A stretch of DNA of 64,000 nt from an uncultured Planctomycetales bacterium (GTDB taxonomy: Bacteria > Planctomycetota > Planctomycetia > Pirellulales > S012-138), in contig CALJLD010000060.1 of assembly GCA_937982665.1 (NCBI GenBank), positions 21,258-85,257 of the forward strand. The letters are read 5' to 3'. A program made the position numbers and the translations under genes. Of this stretch, positions 40,388-48,802 are shown one piece after another; position 1 is the stretch's first letter; the number at the start of each line of letters is the position of its first letter. Under the pieces are notes generated by a model, which saw only the letters and a list, made by a program, of their open reading frames with translations, ran no database searches and was not told the origin of the DNA.

Positions 40388-41674
40388 ATGGTGCGCAACG
40401 CTATGCGATCTTTCTGCATTTTCAGTTGCCTGCTGCTGGGTTCCGCGGCGGTTGCCCAACAGCCGGTGAGAGAAGCGGCGACGATCGACCGTCCGGCCGT
40501 TACGTCCGCAACATTTGTGGAACGGCCGATCATTGCCGACGAGGATGCGTTCGTCACCGTTCGGCATGTGCGGATTGACGGCAGCAATTTTGAGATTGGC
40601 CGCCGCCTGGCCGAGTTGGGCAAGACCCGACATGGTTATCAGCCCAGCCAGCCGGAGGACAAGCAATTGGCCGCAGAGCGGTTGGAATATTTTCAGGAGA
40701 AATTCCCCGCTCATGCCGAACGCATGCGCGGCGTGGCGGCCGCATTTGGCGGAGACCTGAACGCCGAGGAATCAACAGATTACTCCGCTTTGGACTACGG
40801 ATTTGTTCAGGCGGGGTGCAGCGTTGTTTTTTATCCGCCCAGCGTAACGGCGAGCGGCAAAGGAATCTTGAGCCGCAACTTTGATTTCACCACCGGCACC
40901 ATCGAAGGCCGCAAGCCGCCGCAGGGCCAACCGGCCATCTGCGAACAGCCGTACATCATCGAGCTTTATCCCGATGAAGGTTACGCCTCGCTCGCGCTGG
41001 TTTGTTACGACCTGCTGGGCGTTGTTGACGGCGTGAACTCTGAATGCCTGAGCGTTGCATTGCTGGCAGACGATGAATTGGTCAGACGGTTTGGCGTTTA
41101 TGATGGCATTGGTCCGCAAGCCGGTTTGGGCGTGTTGCAGGTTGGGCGAATGTTGCTGGATACGTGCGCGAACGTCGAGGAAGCCAAAGCGGCATTGCAA
41201 AGCCACAAACTTTATTACGCGCAGATTCCGTGCCATTACATCATCGCGGACCGCCACGGCGAGTCATTCGTTTGGGAGAATAATCGCGAGATGAATGGCG
41301 GATTCGTCTTTCCCGGCGAGGGCCAACCTCAGGCAACAACCAACTTCATGCGGTTCCTGCATGATGATCTGGCGGACCTGCCGGACGAATCGCATCCTGG
41401 CGGCAGTTTCAACCGCTATCGCAGGATTTGCGCAGGCTGGGAGGAACACGGCGAGTTGCTTACGCTGGCGGCCGTGAAAGAAATCAACGGCAGCGTCGCC
41501 GCTTCTGTGCCCAAGTCCAATCCGGACGCAGTGCCGGGACGAACGATCTGGCACTCGGTCTATGTGCCGGAAAATCGCAGTTTGGAAGTTGATTTTTATG
41601 TCGGCGAGCCTGAGGACGAAGGCGGCAAGATTCGACGCAGCAAGTACTTCCAATTTCAATTGGATCGTCGCTGA
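40388..41674 (+). CDS. C45-type autoproteolytic peptidase / acyltransferase-like (Ntn hydrolase)
   Basis: 428 residues from ATG 40388, preceded by AAGGAC. Signal peptide MVRNAMRSFCIFSCLLLGSA with a likely cut after AVA. The Ntn-hydrolase motif is AGCSVVFYPPSVTASGKGIL with Cys144 as the presumed N-terminal nucleophile after self-cleavage, followed by SRNFDF; further family motifs are DLLGVVDGVNSECLSVALLA and CHYIIADRHGESFVWE. The group includes isopenicillin N acyltransferase and bile salt hydrolase relatives; substrates here are unknown. The signal peptide places it outside the cytoplasm, an unusual location for the family. Confidence 0.88.
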   Translation: MVRNAMRSFCIFSCLLLGSAAVAQQPVREAATIDRPAVTSATFVERPIIADEDAFVTVRHVRIDGSNFEIGRRLAELGKTRHGYQPSQPEDKQLAAERLEYFQEKFPAHAERMRGVAAAFGGDLNAEESTDYSALDYGFVQAGCSVVFYPPSVTASGKGILSRNFDFTTGTIEGRKPPQGQPAICEQPYIIELYPDEGYASLALVCYDLLGVVDGVNSECLSVALLADDELVRRFGVYDGIGPQAGLGVLQVGRMLLDTCANVEEAKAALQSHKLYYAQIPCHYIIADRHGESFVWENNREMNGGFVFPGEGQPQATTNFMRFLHDDLADLPDESHPGGSFNRYRRICAGWEEHGELLTLAAVKEINGSVAASVPKSNPDAVPGRTIWHSVYVPENRSLEVDFYVGEPEDEGGKIRRSKYFQFQLDRR

Positions 41675-41868
41675 TCCCATGTCGCGCAAAGCGACATTCG
41701 TCGCGAATTTGTGACACTCGACACAATTGCGAGACATTCGCCGGCGCGACGGGTAGAATCAATGGGCGCGTAACGCCTTGTTGTTTCTAAAGAGGGACTG
41801 TGGTGTGCGTGATGTCGCTTCGCCCCGCAGCTGCAATTGTGAGCGCTCAAAACTCCAGGAGGAATGCC

Positions 41869-42921
41869 ATGGATCAACTTAACGAACAAACGGGCAACAA
41901 CGGGAGTCGAGATTCGCTTGACCGGAGAAAGTTCATTCAAACGGCCAGCGCGGCGGCAATCGCCAGCGCGGCGCTGCCTGTGTTTGCGCAGGACACGGCC
42001 ACGGACCGAGTTCAGGCTGACGGCAAACCGAAACCAGAAACCCTGGTCAAGCAACTTTATGATTCGCTGAATGAGCGGCAACATTCGGCCGTGTGTTTTG
42101 ATTGGGATCATCAGGACAACAATCGCGGACTGTTGCGGACGCGCGTATCCGCAAACTGGAAGATCACCAATCCAGACATCATCAGCAACTTTTACACCAA
42201 GGATCAGCAGGAGCTGATTCGCACAATCTTTGAAGGCATTTATCACCCGGACTGGATTCCGCAGATTGAGAAGCAGTTGCAGGACGATGCCGGCGGTTAT
42301 GGCAAAGATCAGACCATCGCCATCTTTGGTAAACCTGGCGAAGACAAGTTTGAGTTTGTCATGACGGGTCGGCACATGACGATTCGTTGTGATGGCAATT
42401 CGACGGACAGCATGGCCTTTGGCGGACCCATCTTCTACGGTCACGCCGCGGAGTCAAACAACGAAAGCAAAGACCACAAAGGCAACGTCTATTGGCCGCA
42501 GGCGTTGGAAGCCAACAAGGTCTTTGAAATGCTGGATGGTCAGCAACGTCGCACTGCATTGGTGACCCGTCAGCCTGCCGAAAATGCCGTGGGCTTCCGC
42601 GGTCCGGATGCCAGGTTCCCCGGAATTTCGATTGGCGAATTCAGTTCTGACCAGAAAGAACAAGTGCAAAAGACGCTGCAATCCATGTTGCAGGCCTATC
42701 GCAGTAGCGATCAGGAAGAAGCGCTTGATTGCCTGAAGCAGCAAGGCGGGCTGGATGCCTGCAGCCTGGCCTTCTATCAAGAAGGCGACATTGGCGATGA
42801 CGGTGTTTGGGATTGCTGGCGAATTGAAGGGCCATCGTTCGTGTGGTACTTCCGTGGTGCCCCGCACGTTCACGTGTGGGTCAACATCGGCTCCGATCCC
42901 AGCATTAAGCTCAACGCTTAG
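41869..42921 (+). CDS. DUF3500 protein with Tat-like signal
   Basis: 350 residues from ATG 41869, with a strong AGGAGGA site before it; the longer reading from 41800 was rejected for that reason. A twin-arginine-like signal (LDRRKFIQTASAAAIASAAL, then PVFAQ) begins the protein. The mature part (KQLYDSLNERQHSAVCFDWD at the start, VKWKI/TRVSANWKITNPDI and then FRGAPHVHVWVNIG at the end) fits PF12006/DUF3500, secreted proteins of unknown biochemistry. A good terminator follows at 42949. Confidence 0.88.
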   Translation: MDQLNEQTGNNGSRDSLDRRKFIQTASAAAIASAALPVFAQDTATDRVQADGKPKPETLVKQLYDSLNERQHSAVCFDWDHQDNNRGLLRTRVSANWKITNPDIISNFYTKDQQELIRTIFEGIYHPDWIPQIEKQLQDDAGGYGKDQTIAIFGKPGEDKFEFVMTGRHMTIRCDGNSTDSMAFGGPIFYGHAAESNNESKDHKGNVYWPQALEANKVFEMLDGQQRRTALVTRQPAENAVGFRGPDARFPGISIGEFSSDQKEQVQKTLQSMLQAYRSSDQEEALDCLKQQGGLDACSLAFYQEGDIGDDGVWDCWRIEGPSFVWYFRGAPHVHVWVNIGSDPSIKLNA

Positions 42922-42948
42922 CACCCATTAGCTGGGACCAACAGGAAC

Positions 42949-42980
42949 AAAGTCACGGCGCGTAAGCGTCGTGGCTTTTT
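42949..42980 (+). terminator. Rho-independent terminator after the DUF3500 gene
   Basis: AAAGTCACGGCGC (42949-42961) pairs with GCGTCGTGGCTTT (42966-42978) through 13 pairs, including two G-U pairs, around a GTAA loop, followed by TT. It lies 28 bp after the stop. Confidence 0.8.
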
Positions 42981-43007
42981 CATTATGGCGCTGCCAAGAA
43001 GGAGGCG

Positions 43008-43772
43008 TTATTCCGCAGACAAGCGAGCGCCGGCGGGAAGTTTCTCAAGCGGCGTGTAGCGCGGATGCCGTGAGTCTTCGTAGGGATCATTGCGGGCGGC
43101 GTTGTAGCAACAGATCAATGACCAGCGAGGATTCTCGGACTTGTTGGCATCTGATCGATGCAGCAGATTGCAGTGAAAGAACAACGCATCGCCGGGTTTG
43201 GCTTCAATGTAATCCAGGGGGAATCGCTCGCGGGCGACTTCGACACGCCGCAACTCGGCTCCGGCTTGATCTCCGGTCTTGCCGTGATCAATGCGACCAA
43301 TGGCATGCGAACCCCGTAAGACTTGCAAGCAGCCGTTCTCGCGGTTTGCCGCGTCAACGGCAATCCAACAACTGGCCAACAGCGGTTCCAAACAACCGTT
43401 GTGATACCAATACCCGTAGTCCTGGTGCCACTCCCAAGCGCCACCCACGCGCGGCTCCTTGAGGATCATCTTGGAATGCCAGTGGTAGACCTCGCCGCTT
43501 AAGATCTGTTCCATGCGATCAACTATGCGCGGCAGCCGGCTGACTTGCCCGTAAAGATCGTCGCCGGGATTGTTCCAAAGCGCCAAGCGAACGGGCTGGC
43601 CGTCTGCGTCCGCTCGACCATATGCCGAGCCCACCAGCGAATGATCGCCACGCGCGTGCGCGGCCAGCAGTTGAATTTCCTGCTCGCTCAGTAGCGAGGG
43701 AACAAGCACGTAGCCGTCGCGCTCAAACGCGGCAAGTTCTTCCGGCGAAAATGTGGAGGTAGCGCTCATCAA
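43008..43772 (-). CDS. Phytanoyl-CoA dioxygenase family protein
   Basis: 254 residues. Fe(II)/2-oxoglutarate oxygenase facial triad: His116-x-Asp118 in WEWHQDYGYW and distal His205 in FFHCNLLHRSD, with Arg216 (ENPRWSL) a candidate 2-oxoglutarate binder. The early segment YVLVPSLLSEQEIQLL is the usual phytanoyl-CoA dioxygenase N-terminus. Likely hydroxylates a small molecule or natural-product acyl chain; related to EctD and PhyH. It lies 17 bp downstream of the methyltransferase gene, so the two are probably co-transcribed. Confidence 0.92.
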   Translation of the reverse strand: MMSATSTFSPEELAAFERDGYVLVPSLLSEQEIQLLAAHARGDHSLVGSAYGRADADGQPVRLALWNNPGDDLYGQVSRLPRIVDRMEQILSGEVYHWHSKMILKEPRVGGAWEWHQDYGYWYHNGCLEPLLASCWIAVDAANRENGCLQVLRGSHAIGRIDHGKTGDQAGAELRRVEVARERFPLDYIEAKPGDALFFHCNLLHRSDANKSENPRWSLICCYNAARNDPYEDSRHPRYTPLEKLPAGARLSAE

Positions 43773-43789
43773 AGCATCTTGGTCAGGCG

Positions 43790-44599
43790 TTAACCCCTTT
43801 GCAAGATCAGGACGACATCTTCGGTCGTATCATCAATGTCATAGGGCGCTTCCAGATCGTAGGCAAAGTCGTACGTCGCCAGCAAATGAAATTCGGGCAC
43901 AGAACGTAAGAGCGCCGTGAGTTGCTGTTTTGAATACGTACGAAAGACCATCTCCTCGCGAAAGTGATGCCCCCCGGTGGGCGTTTCGACATCAACAAAC
44001 AGATCGACCAACTCGCGACGACGGCGGCGATCGATCTTTCGCGTGATCATCCGCGTGCTGACTTTCAGTTTCCCGCGCTTCGATTCCCAGCTTTCCTCGG
44101 TACAAAGCGGCTCACCAGGCGGAGTCAGATGAAAACCGAGAACGTAAAGCCCGCCGGGACGGAGAACTTCCGCCACGCAACGAAGATGCGCCACGGCCGC
44201 ATCCTCGGTATCCAAGTGCCGGAAGCTATTAATCGTATTGAAGGCCGCATCAAATGGCCGCCGAACTTTGAAATCGTCGAGGCGGAAATCCGCCATGTCC
44301 CCAACGATGGCCGTTTGCTTTAGCTCGCGACGAAGCAATCGACGATTGCAATAGCGGACGGCGCGAGGATTCAGATCGATGCCATGGCAGGCATAACCGG
44401 CCTTGGCGAATCGATACAGCAACCGCCCCGTTCCACTTGCCGGCTCCAGCAAGCGCTGGCAACGCCCGCTGACAAACTCCGCAAAGCACTCCTCCAGGAA
44501 ACGGAACTCGCGCTTCCAGTCGTTTCCAAAAACAACGTCGTAGTACTTTGGGTGGTCGTAGAGTTTCGCCTGGGGAATTGTGGTTGCGGCCTTGCTCAC
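43790..44599 (-). CDS. Class I SAM-dependent methyltransferase
   Basis: 269 residues from a GTG at 44599 (V/MSKAATTIPQAKLYDHPKYY), with AGGA 6 nt upstream. The ATG at 44806 would overlap the EF-G-like gene by 71 bp and add unrelated residues, so GTG is preferred. Motif I LLEPASGTGRLLYRFAKAG, acidic strand 2 end CHGIDLNPRAV, and later FDAAFNTINSFRHL and LRPGGLYVLGFHL fit class I methyltransferases of the SAM-binding Rossmann type. Substrate unknown; probably acts on a small molecule in the same pathway as the adjacent dioxygenase. Confidence 0.88.
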   Translation of the reverse strand: MSKAATTIPQAKLYDHPKYYDVVFGNDWKREFRFLEECFAEFVSGRCQRLLEPASGTGRLLYRFAKAGYACHGIDLNPRAVRYCNRRLLRRELKQTAIVGDMADFRLDDFKVRRPFDAAFNTINSFRHLDTEDAAVAHLRCVAEVLRPGGLYVLGFHLTPPGEPLCTEESWESKRGKLKVSTRMITRKIDRRRRRELVDLFVDVETPTGGHHFREEMVFRTYSKQQLTALLRSVPEFHLLATYDFAYDLEAPYDIDDTTEDVVLILQRG

Positions 44600-44735
44600 A
44601 ACAGTCCTTTGGCAAACGTCTACGTTGTGGAATTTCGGAAGCGTGATTGTGCGATCACTTTTTTTCAGGGCCACTTTGCTGTGGCCTTTTCGCGGCGCCT
44701 CTTTTGCGGGAGAGAGCCGACCAGGAAAGTCCAGG

Positions 44736-46835
44736 TTAGTCGTCTTCCTCTTCTTCCAGCTTCGCCTTGGAGATGATCTCCTGCTGCACGTTGCCAGGCA
44801 CGACATCGTAGCGAGAGAACTCCATCGTGTAGCTTCCTTGGCCTCCGGTGATGCTGGAAAGCGTGCGGGCGTAGGTCGTCACTTCGGACAGCGGAACTTC
44901 CGCGGTGATGATCATCATTCCGCCGCCAGCGGCATCGGTTCCCAGCACTCGCCCTCGACGACCGGAAAGATCGCTGTTGATGTCACCCAGTTTGTCGCCA
45001 GGTACGGTGACTTCAATCTGCACGATGGGCTCAAGCAGCGAAGGCTTTGCCTGTTGGAACGTGTTACGGAAAGCCATAGAGCCGGCAGTCTTGAACGCGG
45101 CTTCCGAGCTATCCACATCGTGATACTTGCCGAAGTGAACTTCCACGCAAACGTTGACGACCTGATAGCCGGCGATGACGCCGCGGGACATTCGTTCTTT
45201 GAAGCCTTTTTCGACCGCTGGCAAGAAGTTTGAAGGAATGGTGCCGCCAACGATGGAGTTCACCCAAACAAAGTTGTTGCTGGGTTCGTGATGGAATTCC
45301 TTCATCTGCGGGAACTTGTCCGACGTGCAAAAATCTTCGGCGGCGATGTTGTCCGGGAAAGGCATCATGCGAATGTGGACTTCGCCAAATTGACCGCGTC
45401 CGCCCGACTGCTTCTTGTGGCGGTAGCTGTCTTCGGCTTTGGCCGTGATAGTTTCGCGATAAGGAATCTTGGGTTCCTTGGTGCTGACTTCAACTTTGTC
45501 ACGACGTTTGAGACGCTCCTGAATAATCTGCAGATGGAGTTCGCTCATGCCGGTCATGACCAGTTCTTTGGTCTGCGCATCACGGTCGAGCTTGAAGGTC
45601 GAGTCTTCTTCGACAATCTTGGCCAACGCACCGGAGAGCTTGCCTTCATCACCGCGACTCTTGGGCGTGACCGCCAGGCCAACCATGGGCATGGGGAACT
45701 TGATTGCCGGAAGTTTGATCTTGCCCAGCGACACGCCGGTGTGCAGATCATCCATCTTGGCCACGGCGACAATTTCGCCAGGACCGGCGGCATCAATGGC
45801 TGAAGTCTCCGAGCCTTGGACAGTGAGCAATGCGCCCATCTTCACCGGCTTGCGCGCGCTGGAGATGTCCACCGACTCATCCTTGGCCAGCTTGCCGCTG
45901 TAGATGCGGATGAAGCTGAGCTTTTGCACGAAGGGGTCAATCCGCGTCTTGAAGACTTGTGCGGCCAATGGGGCGTTGGCGTCCGGCTTGATTTTCACTT
46001 CGTTGCCGTCCCCGTCCGTGCCGGTGCGATTCACCGTGCCCGGCGGCACGGCGCAACGGCGGAACGCCTGCAAGAGTTCGTTCAGTCCGATCTTGTTTTT
46101 TGCTGAGATGGCGACGATGGGAATCAGGCTGCCGGCAACGATGGATTCACGCAGCAGGCGGTTCAGTTCATCACCGCTGGGTTTCTCGCCTTCGAAGTAT
46201 TTCTCGGTCGCGGCTTCGTCAACTTCGACGATCGCCTCAATCAAGCCTTCGTGAATCTCATTGGGGTCAATCAAAGCGCCGGCCGCATCGCCGGAAACTT
46301 CCAGACAGCTGGCCACACCTTTGAAGTCCGCACCAGCGCCAAGCGGCACGTTCAGCGGAATGCAGGCCTGGCCCCAAACCTCTTTGATGGACTCCACCAG
46401 CGCGGGGTAATCCACATTGTCCGCGTCCATACGGTTGATGATGATCATCCGCGCCAGCCCTAGCTTGCCGGCTTCCGCAAAGACGCGCCGCGTGTTGACT
46501 TCAATCCCGGAGCCGGCGTTGATGACAATCGCCGCCGTCTCAACTCCGTGCAACGCTCCCAGCGTCTGCCCGATGAAGTCCGGATAGCCAGGCGTATCGA
46601 TCAGGTTGACGTGCATCCCTTCGTGATCGAAGTGAACGAGCGAGGCTTCGATACTGTACTTGTGGTCCTTCTCTTCTTCGTCGAAGTCACACAGGCTGGT
46701 GCCATCGTCAACACTGCCGGCAGTCTTGACCGCGCCGGTCATTGCCAACAGCGTGTCTGCAAGTGTTGTTTTCCCCGCCGAGCCGTGGCCGCAAAGTGCG
46801 AGATTGCGAATATCGTCGATTGCATACTTGGCCAT
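44736..46835 (-). CDS. Elongation factor G paralogue (EF-G2-like GTPase)
   Basis: 699 residues with the full EF-G domain plan. G1 is GHGSAGKTT (16-24), G3 DTPGYPDF (80-87), G4 NRMD, and domains II-V follow (PFVQKLSFIRIYSGKL, SELHLQIIQERLKRR, GGRGQFGEVHI, IVQIEVTVPGDKLGDINSDL). The usual G3 is DTPGH, and Tyr84 replaces the catalytic histidine; G1 also differs from GHxDxGKTT. Both features fit EF-G2-like paralogues with lower or different GTPase behaviour, so it may not be the main translocase. A good AAGGA site precedes the ATG. Confidence 0.93.
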   Translation of the reverse strand: MAKYAIDDIRNLALCGHGSAGKTTLADTLLAMTGAVKTAGSVDDGTSLCDFDEEEKDHKYSIEASLVHFDHEGMHVNLIDTPGYPDFIGQTLGALHGVETAAIVINAGSGIEVNTRRVFAEAGKLGLARMIIINRMDADNVDYPALVESIKEVWGQACIPLNVPLGAGADFKGVASCLEVSGDAAGALIDPNEIHEGLIEAIVEVDEAATEKYFEGEKPSGDELNRLLRESIVAGSLIPIVAISAKNKIGLNELLQAFRRCAVPPGTVNRTGTDGDGNEVKIKPDANAPLAAQVFKTRIDPFVQKLSFIRIYSGKLAKDESVDISSARKPVKMGALLTVQGSETSAIDAAGPGEIVAVAKMDDLHTGVSLGKIKLPAIKFPMPMVGLAVTPKSRGDEGKLSGALAKIVEEDSTFKLDRDAQTKELVMTGMSELHLQIIQERLKRRDKVEVSTKEPKIPYRETITAKAEDSYRHKKQSGGRGQFGEVHIRMMPFPDNIAAEDFCTSDKFPQMKEFHHEPSNNFVWVNSIVGGTIPSNFLPAVEKGFKERMSRGVIAGYQVVNVCVEVHFGKYHDVDSSEAAFKTAGSMAFRNTFQQAKPSLLEPIVQIEVTVPGDKLGDINSDLSGRRGRVLGTDAAGGGMMIITAEVPLSEVTTYARTLSSITGGQGSYTMEFSRYDVVPGNVQQEIISKAKLEEEEDD

Positions 46836-46866
46836 GAAACACGTTCCTTAGTTTGATTGACTCGCT

Positions 46867-46893
46867 TCATAAGTGGCGTCAGCCAACTTATGA
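46867..46893. promoter_or_regulatory. Inverted repeat in the leader of the EF-G-like gene
   Basis: TCATAAGT (46867-46874) and ACTTATGA (46886-46893) are perfect inverted arms, with an inner GGC/GCC stem. No T run follows, so it is not an intrinsic terminator for hisA. It could be an operator or an RNA element acting on the downstream EF-G-like gene. Confidence 0.4.
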
Positions 46894-46961
46894 GCCCCAC
46901 CCACTGGATGTGTAGTTTGAATTCTTCCGCATTTGTCGGCGAAACACAAAGCGGAGCACAA

Positions 46962-47717
46962 TCAGGAAGGACTGCGCTCTTTCGGTTCGACATTTTCCGC
47001 ATGATCAGCGGCGACTTGGACGGCTTCCGCCAGATCAATTTTTCCCTCGTAGAAAGCCCGCCCGATGATGCACCCCGCGGCACCGGCATGTTTGAGCTGC
47101 GCGACATCATCAACTGTCGTCACGCCGCCGGATGCCAAAACCGGGGAACGGACTTTGTCGCACAATGTCTTGGTGGCAGCAAGATTTGGCCCCTGCAACA
47201 TTCCGTCCGTGGCGATGTCCGTGAACAGAAACGCGGCGATGGGCTCATCATCAAGGTCCAACGCAAGGTCAACCGCGTCCCGGCCTTCGGTTGTTTTCCA
47301 ACCATCTGTGGCCAACTTTCCGTCGCGAGCATCAATTCCCAGAACCAGCTTGTTTGGGTACTTCCGGCACATGGACCGGAACCACTCCGGCTCGCGGATG
47401 CCACGAGTGCCGATCACCACCCTGGAAACGCCTGACTCCAGCCAGCGGACGATAGCGTCTTCATCTCTGATGCCACCGCCAACCTGACAAGGCAATCCGG
47501 ACGCTTGAACAAGCGATTCGACGATGGGTTGATTTGTGGGCCGACCGTCACGGGCGCCGTCCAAATCAACGATATGCAATCGCAGGGCCCCAGCTTCAGC
47601 CAGTCTTGTTGCGGCGGCGGTGGGGTCCGCTTCAAAGATGGTTTCCCGCGCGTAATCGCCTTGCTGAAGCCGCACGCAGTGTCCGTTGCGAAGATCGATC
47701 GCCGGCCAGACCTGCAT
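46962..47717 (-). CDS. hisA: Phosphoribosylformimino-5-aminoimidazole carboxamide ribotide isomerase
   Basis: 251 residues from ATG 47717 (MQVWPAIDLRNGHCVRLQQG). HisA barrel motifs: catalytic Asp8 in AIDLRNG, LHIVDLDGA, CQVGGGIR, VVIGTRG, VLGIDARDG, FTDIATDGMLQGPNL and ASGGVTTVDD. It performs the fourth step of histidine biosynthesis in the cytoplasm. A 76-codon longer reading exists but does not match the family, so the shorter start was chosen. No other his gene is adjacent. Spacing of 126 bp to the EF-G-like gene, same strand. Confidence 0.95.
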   Translation of the reverse strand: MQVWPAIDLRNGHCVRLQQGDYARETIFEADPTAAATRLAEAGALRLHIVDLDGARDGRPTNQPIVESLVQASGLPCQVGGGIRDEDAIVRWLESGVSRVVIGTRGIREPEWFRSMCRKYPNKLVLGIDARDGKLATDGWKTTEGRDAVDLALDLDDEPIAAFLFTDIATDGMLQGPNLAATKTLCDKVRSPVLASGGVTTVDDVAQLKHAGAAGCIIGRAFYEGKIDLAEAVQVAADHAENVEPKERSPS

Positions 47718-47966
47718 CAGCTGAGGCTCGCTTTCCCTGGGCACATTCTCTGAATGGAAACCTGGAATATGCCAGAGATTATGGCGATTTTCAAGCCTCG
47801 CGACCGCCAAGAATCGCCTCCATCGCACGAACTCCCTGTATGGGCTCGCCGTATGCCCAAGGGGTGAGGTTGCGGCAATGGGCGCGTTTTTTGCTGTGTA
47901 GGTAATGTTCGCGGAAGCTGCCATTTTGGCGAGCCGACCGATCATCGATTCTTTGAGTGAGACGCA

Positions 47967-48647
47967 ATGTTTTTCTTTGATCTCTGGTACCTGGCGTTTA
48001 TTGCTCCGGCGATTGTGCTCATGATCTGGGCTCAGTACCGGTTGCGGTCAACCTATGCGGAAGCTCAGCAGTTCCCTGTCTTTCAGACCGGCGCTCGGGC
48101 CGCACGCGATATCCTCGATTCGGCCGGACTGCACAACGTCCGAATTGAACACGTTGGTGGCAAATTGTCCGATCACTATGATCCGCGGCATCGCGTTTTG
48201 CGGCTGAGCCACGATGTGTACGCCGGACAGAATGCCGCGGCTGTGGGAATTGCCGCGCATGAAGCAGGCCACGCCCTGCAAGACGCCAAGGGATATTCCT
48301 TGATGGGCATCCGCAACGCAGCCGTGCCAATCGCCAAGTTTGGCAGCAGCTTTGGCGTGCTGCTCATCATCTTGGGCTTCTTTCTGCAGGCGATGCCTGT
48401 GGTCTGGATCGGGATCATCGCCTTCGGCGGCGTGGTCGCGTTCCAGCTCATCAACCTTCCCGTGGAGTACGATGCCAGCCGTCGTGCGAAGGCCCAGCTC
48501 GCGGCATTGGGGATTGTGGGCGATACGGAAATGGTCCAGGTGCAAAAGATGCTCTCTGCTGCCGCCCTGACGTATGTGGCCGGCGCGCTGCAATCGCTGC
48601 TGATTTTGCTGTACTACGTGTGGCGGTTTACAGGCTCGCGCGATTAA
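47967..48647 (+). CDS. Zinc metallopeptidase, YugP family
   Basis: 226 residues. TM segment at the N-terminus (FDLWYLAFIAPAIVLMIWAQ), then the zinc motif AAHEAGHALQDAKGY with HEAGH at about 98-102 and flanking family motif DPRHRVLRLSHDVY. Two or three more TM segments follow (VLLIILGFFLQAMPVVWIGI, LINLPVEYDAS, QSLLILLYYVW). This is the neutral zinc metallopeptidase family PF04298/YugP, whose targets are unknown. Monocistronic, in front of the KAS III-like gene. Confidence 0.93.
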   Translation: MFFFDLWYLAFIAPAIVLMIWAQYRLRSTYAEAQQFPVFQTGARAARDILDSAGLHNVRIEHVGGKLSDHYDPRHRVLRLSHDVYAGQNAAAVGIAAHEAGHALQDAKGYSLMGIRNAAVPIAKFGSSFGVLLIILGFFLQAMPVVWIGIIAFGGVVAFQLINLPVEYDASRRAKAQLAALGIVGDTEMVQVQKMLSAAALTYVAGALQSLLILLYYVWRFTGSRD

Positions 48648-48802
48648 GCACCAATCTGGGCTGGGGATGCCCAGGTCGATAATGCCTAGGACGATGAAGA
48701 ATTGGCACATTGCACTGTGCCCACAAGCTGCCTTGGTTTACGCCGCCGGAATACATCATTATCCTGATGCGCTCGAATTCTCGTCACTCTGCTTGAGAAC
48801 CG

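Noticed and set aside
41679..41697. ATGTCGC/GCGACAT hairpin directly after the C45-type gene
   Set aside because: A perfect 7-bp stem, but there is no T run, so it cannot be called an intrinsic terminator.
44669..44686. GGCCAC/GTGGCC hairpin followed by TTTT between the methyltransferase and EF-G-like genes
   Set aside because: It would terminate only plus-strand transcripts, but both neighbouring genes are on the minus strand, where no T run follows.
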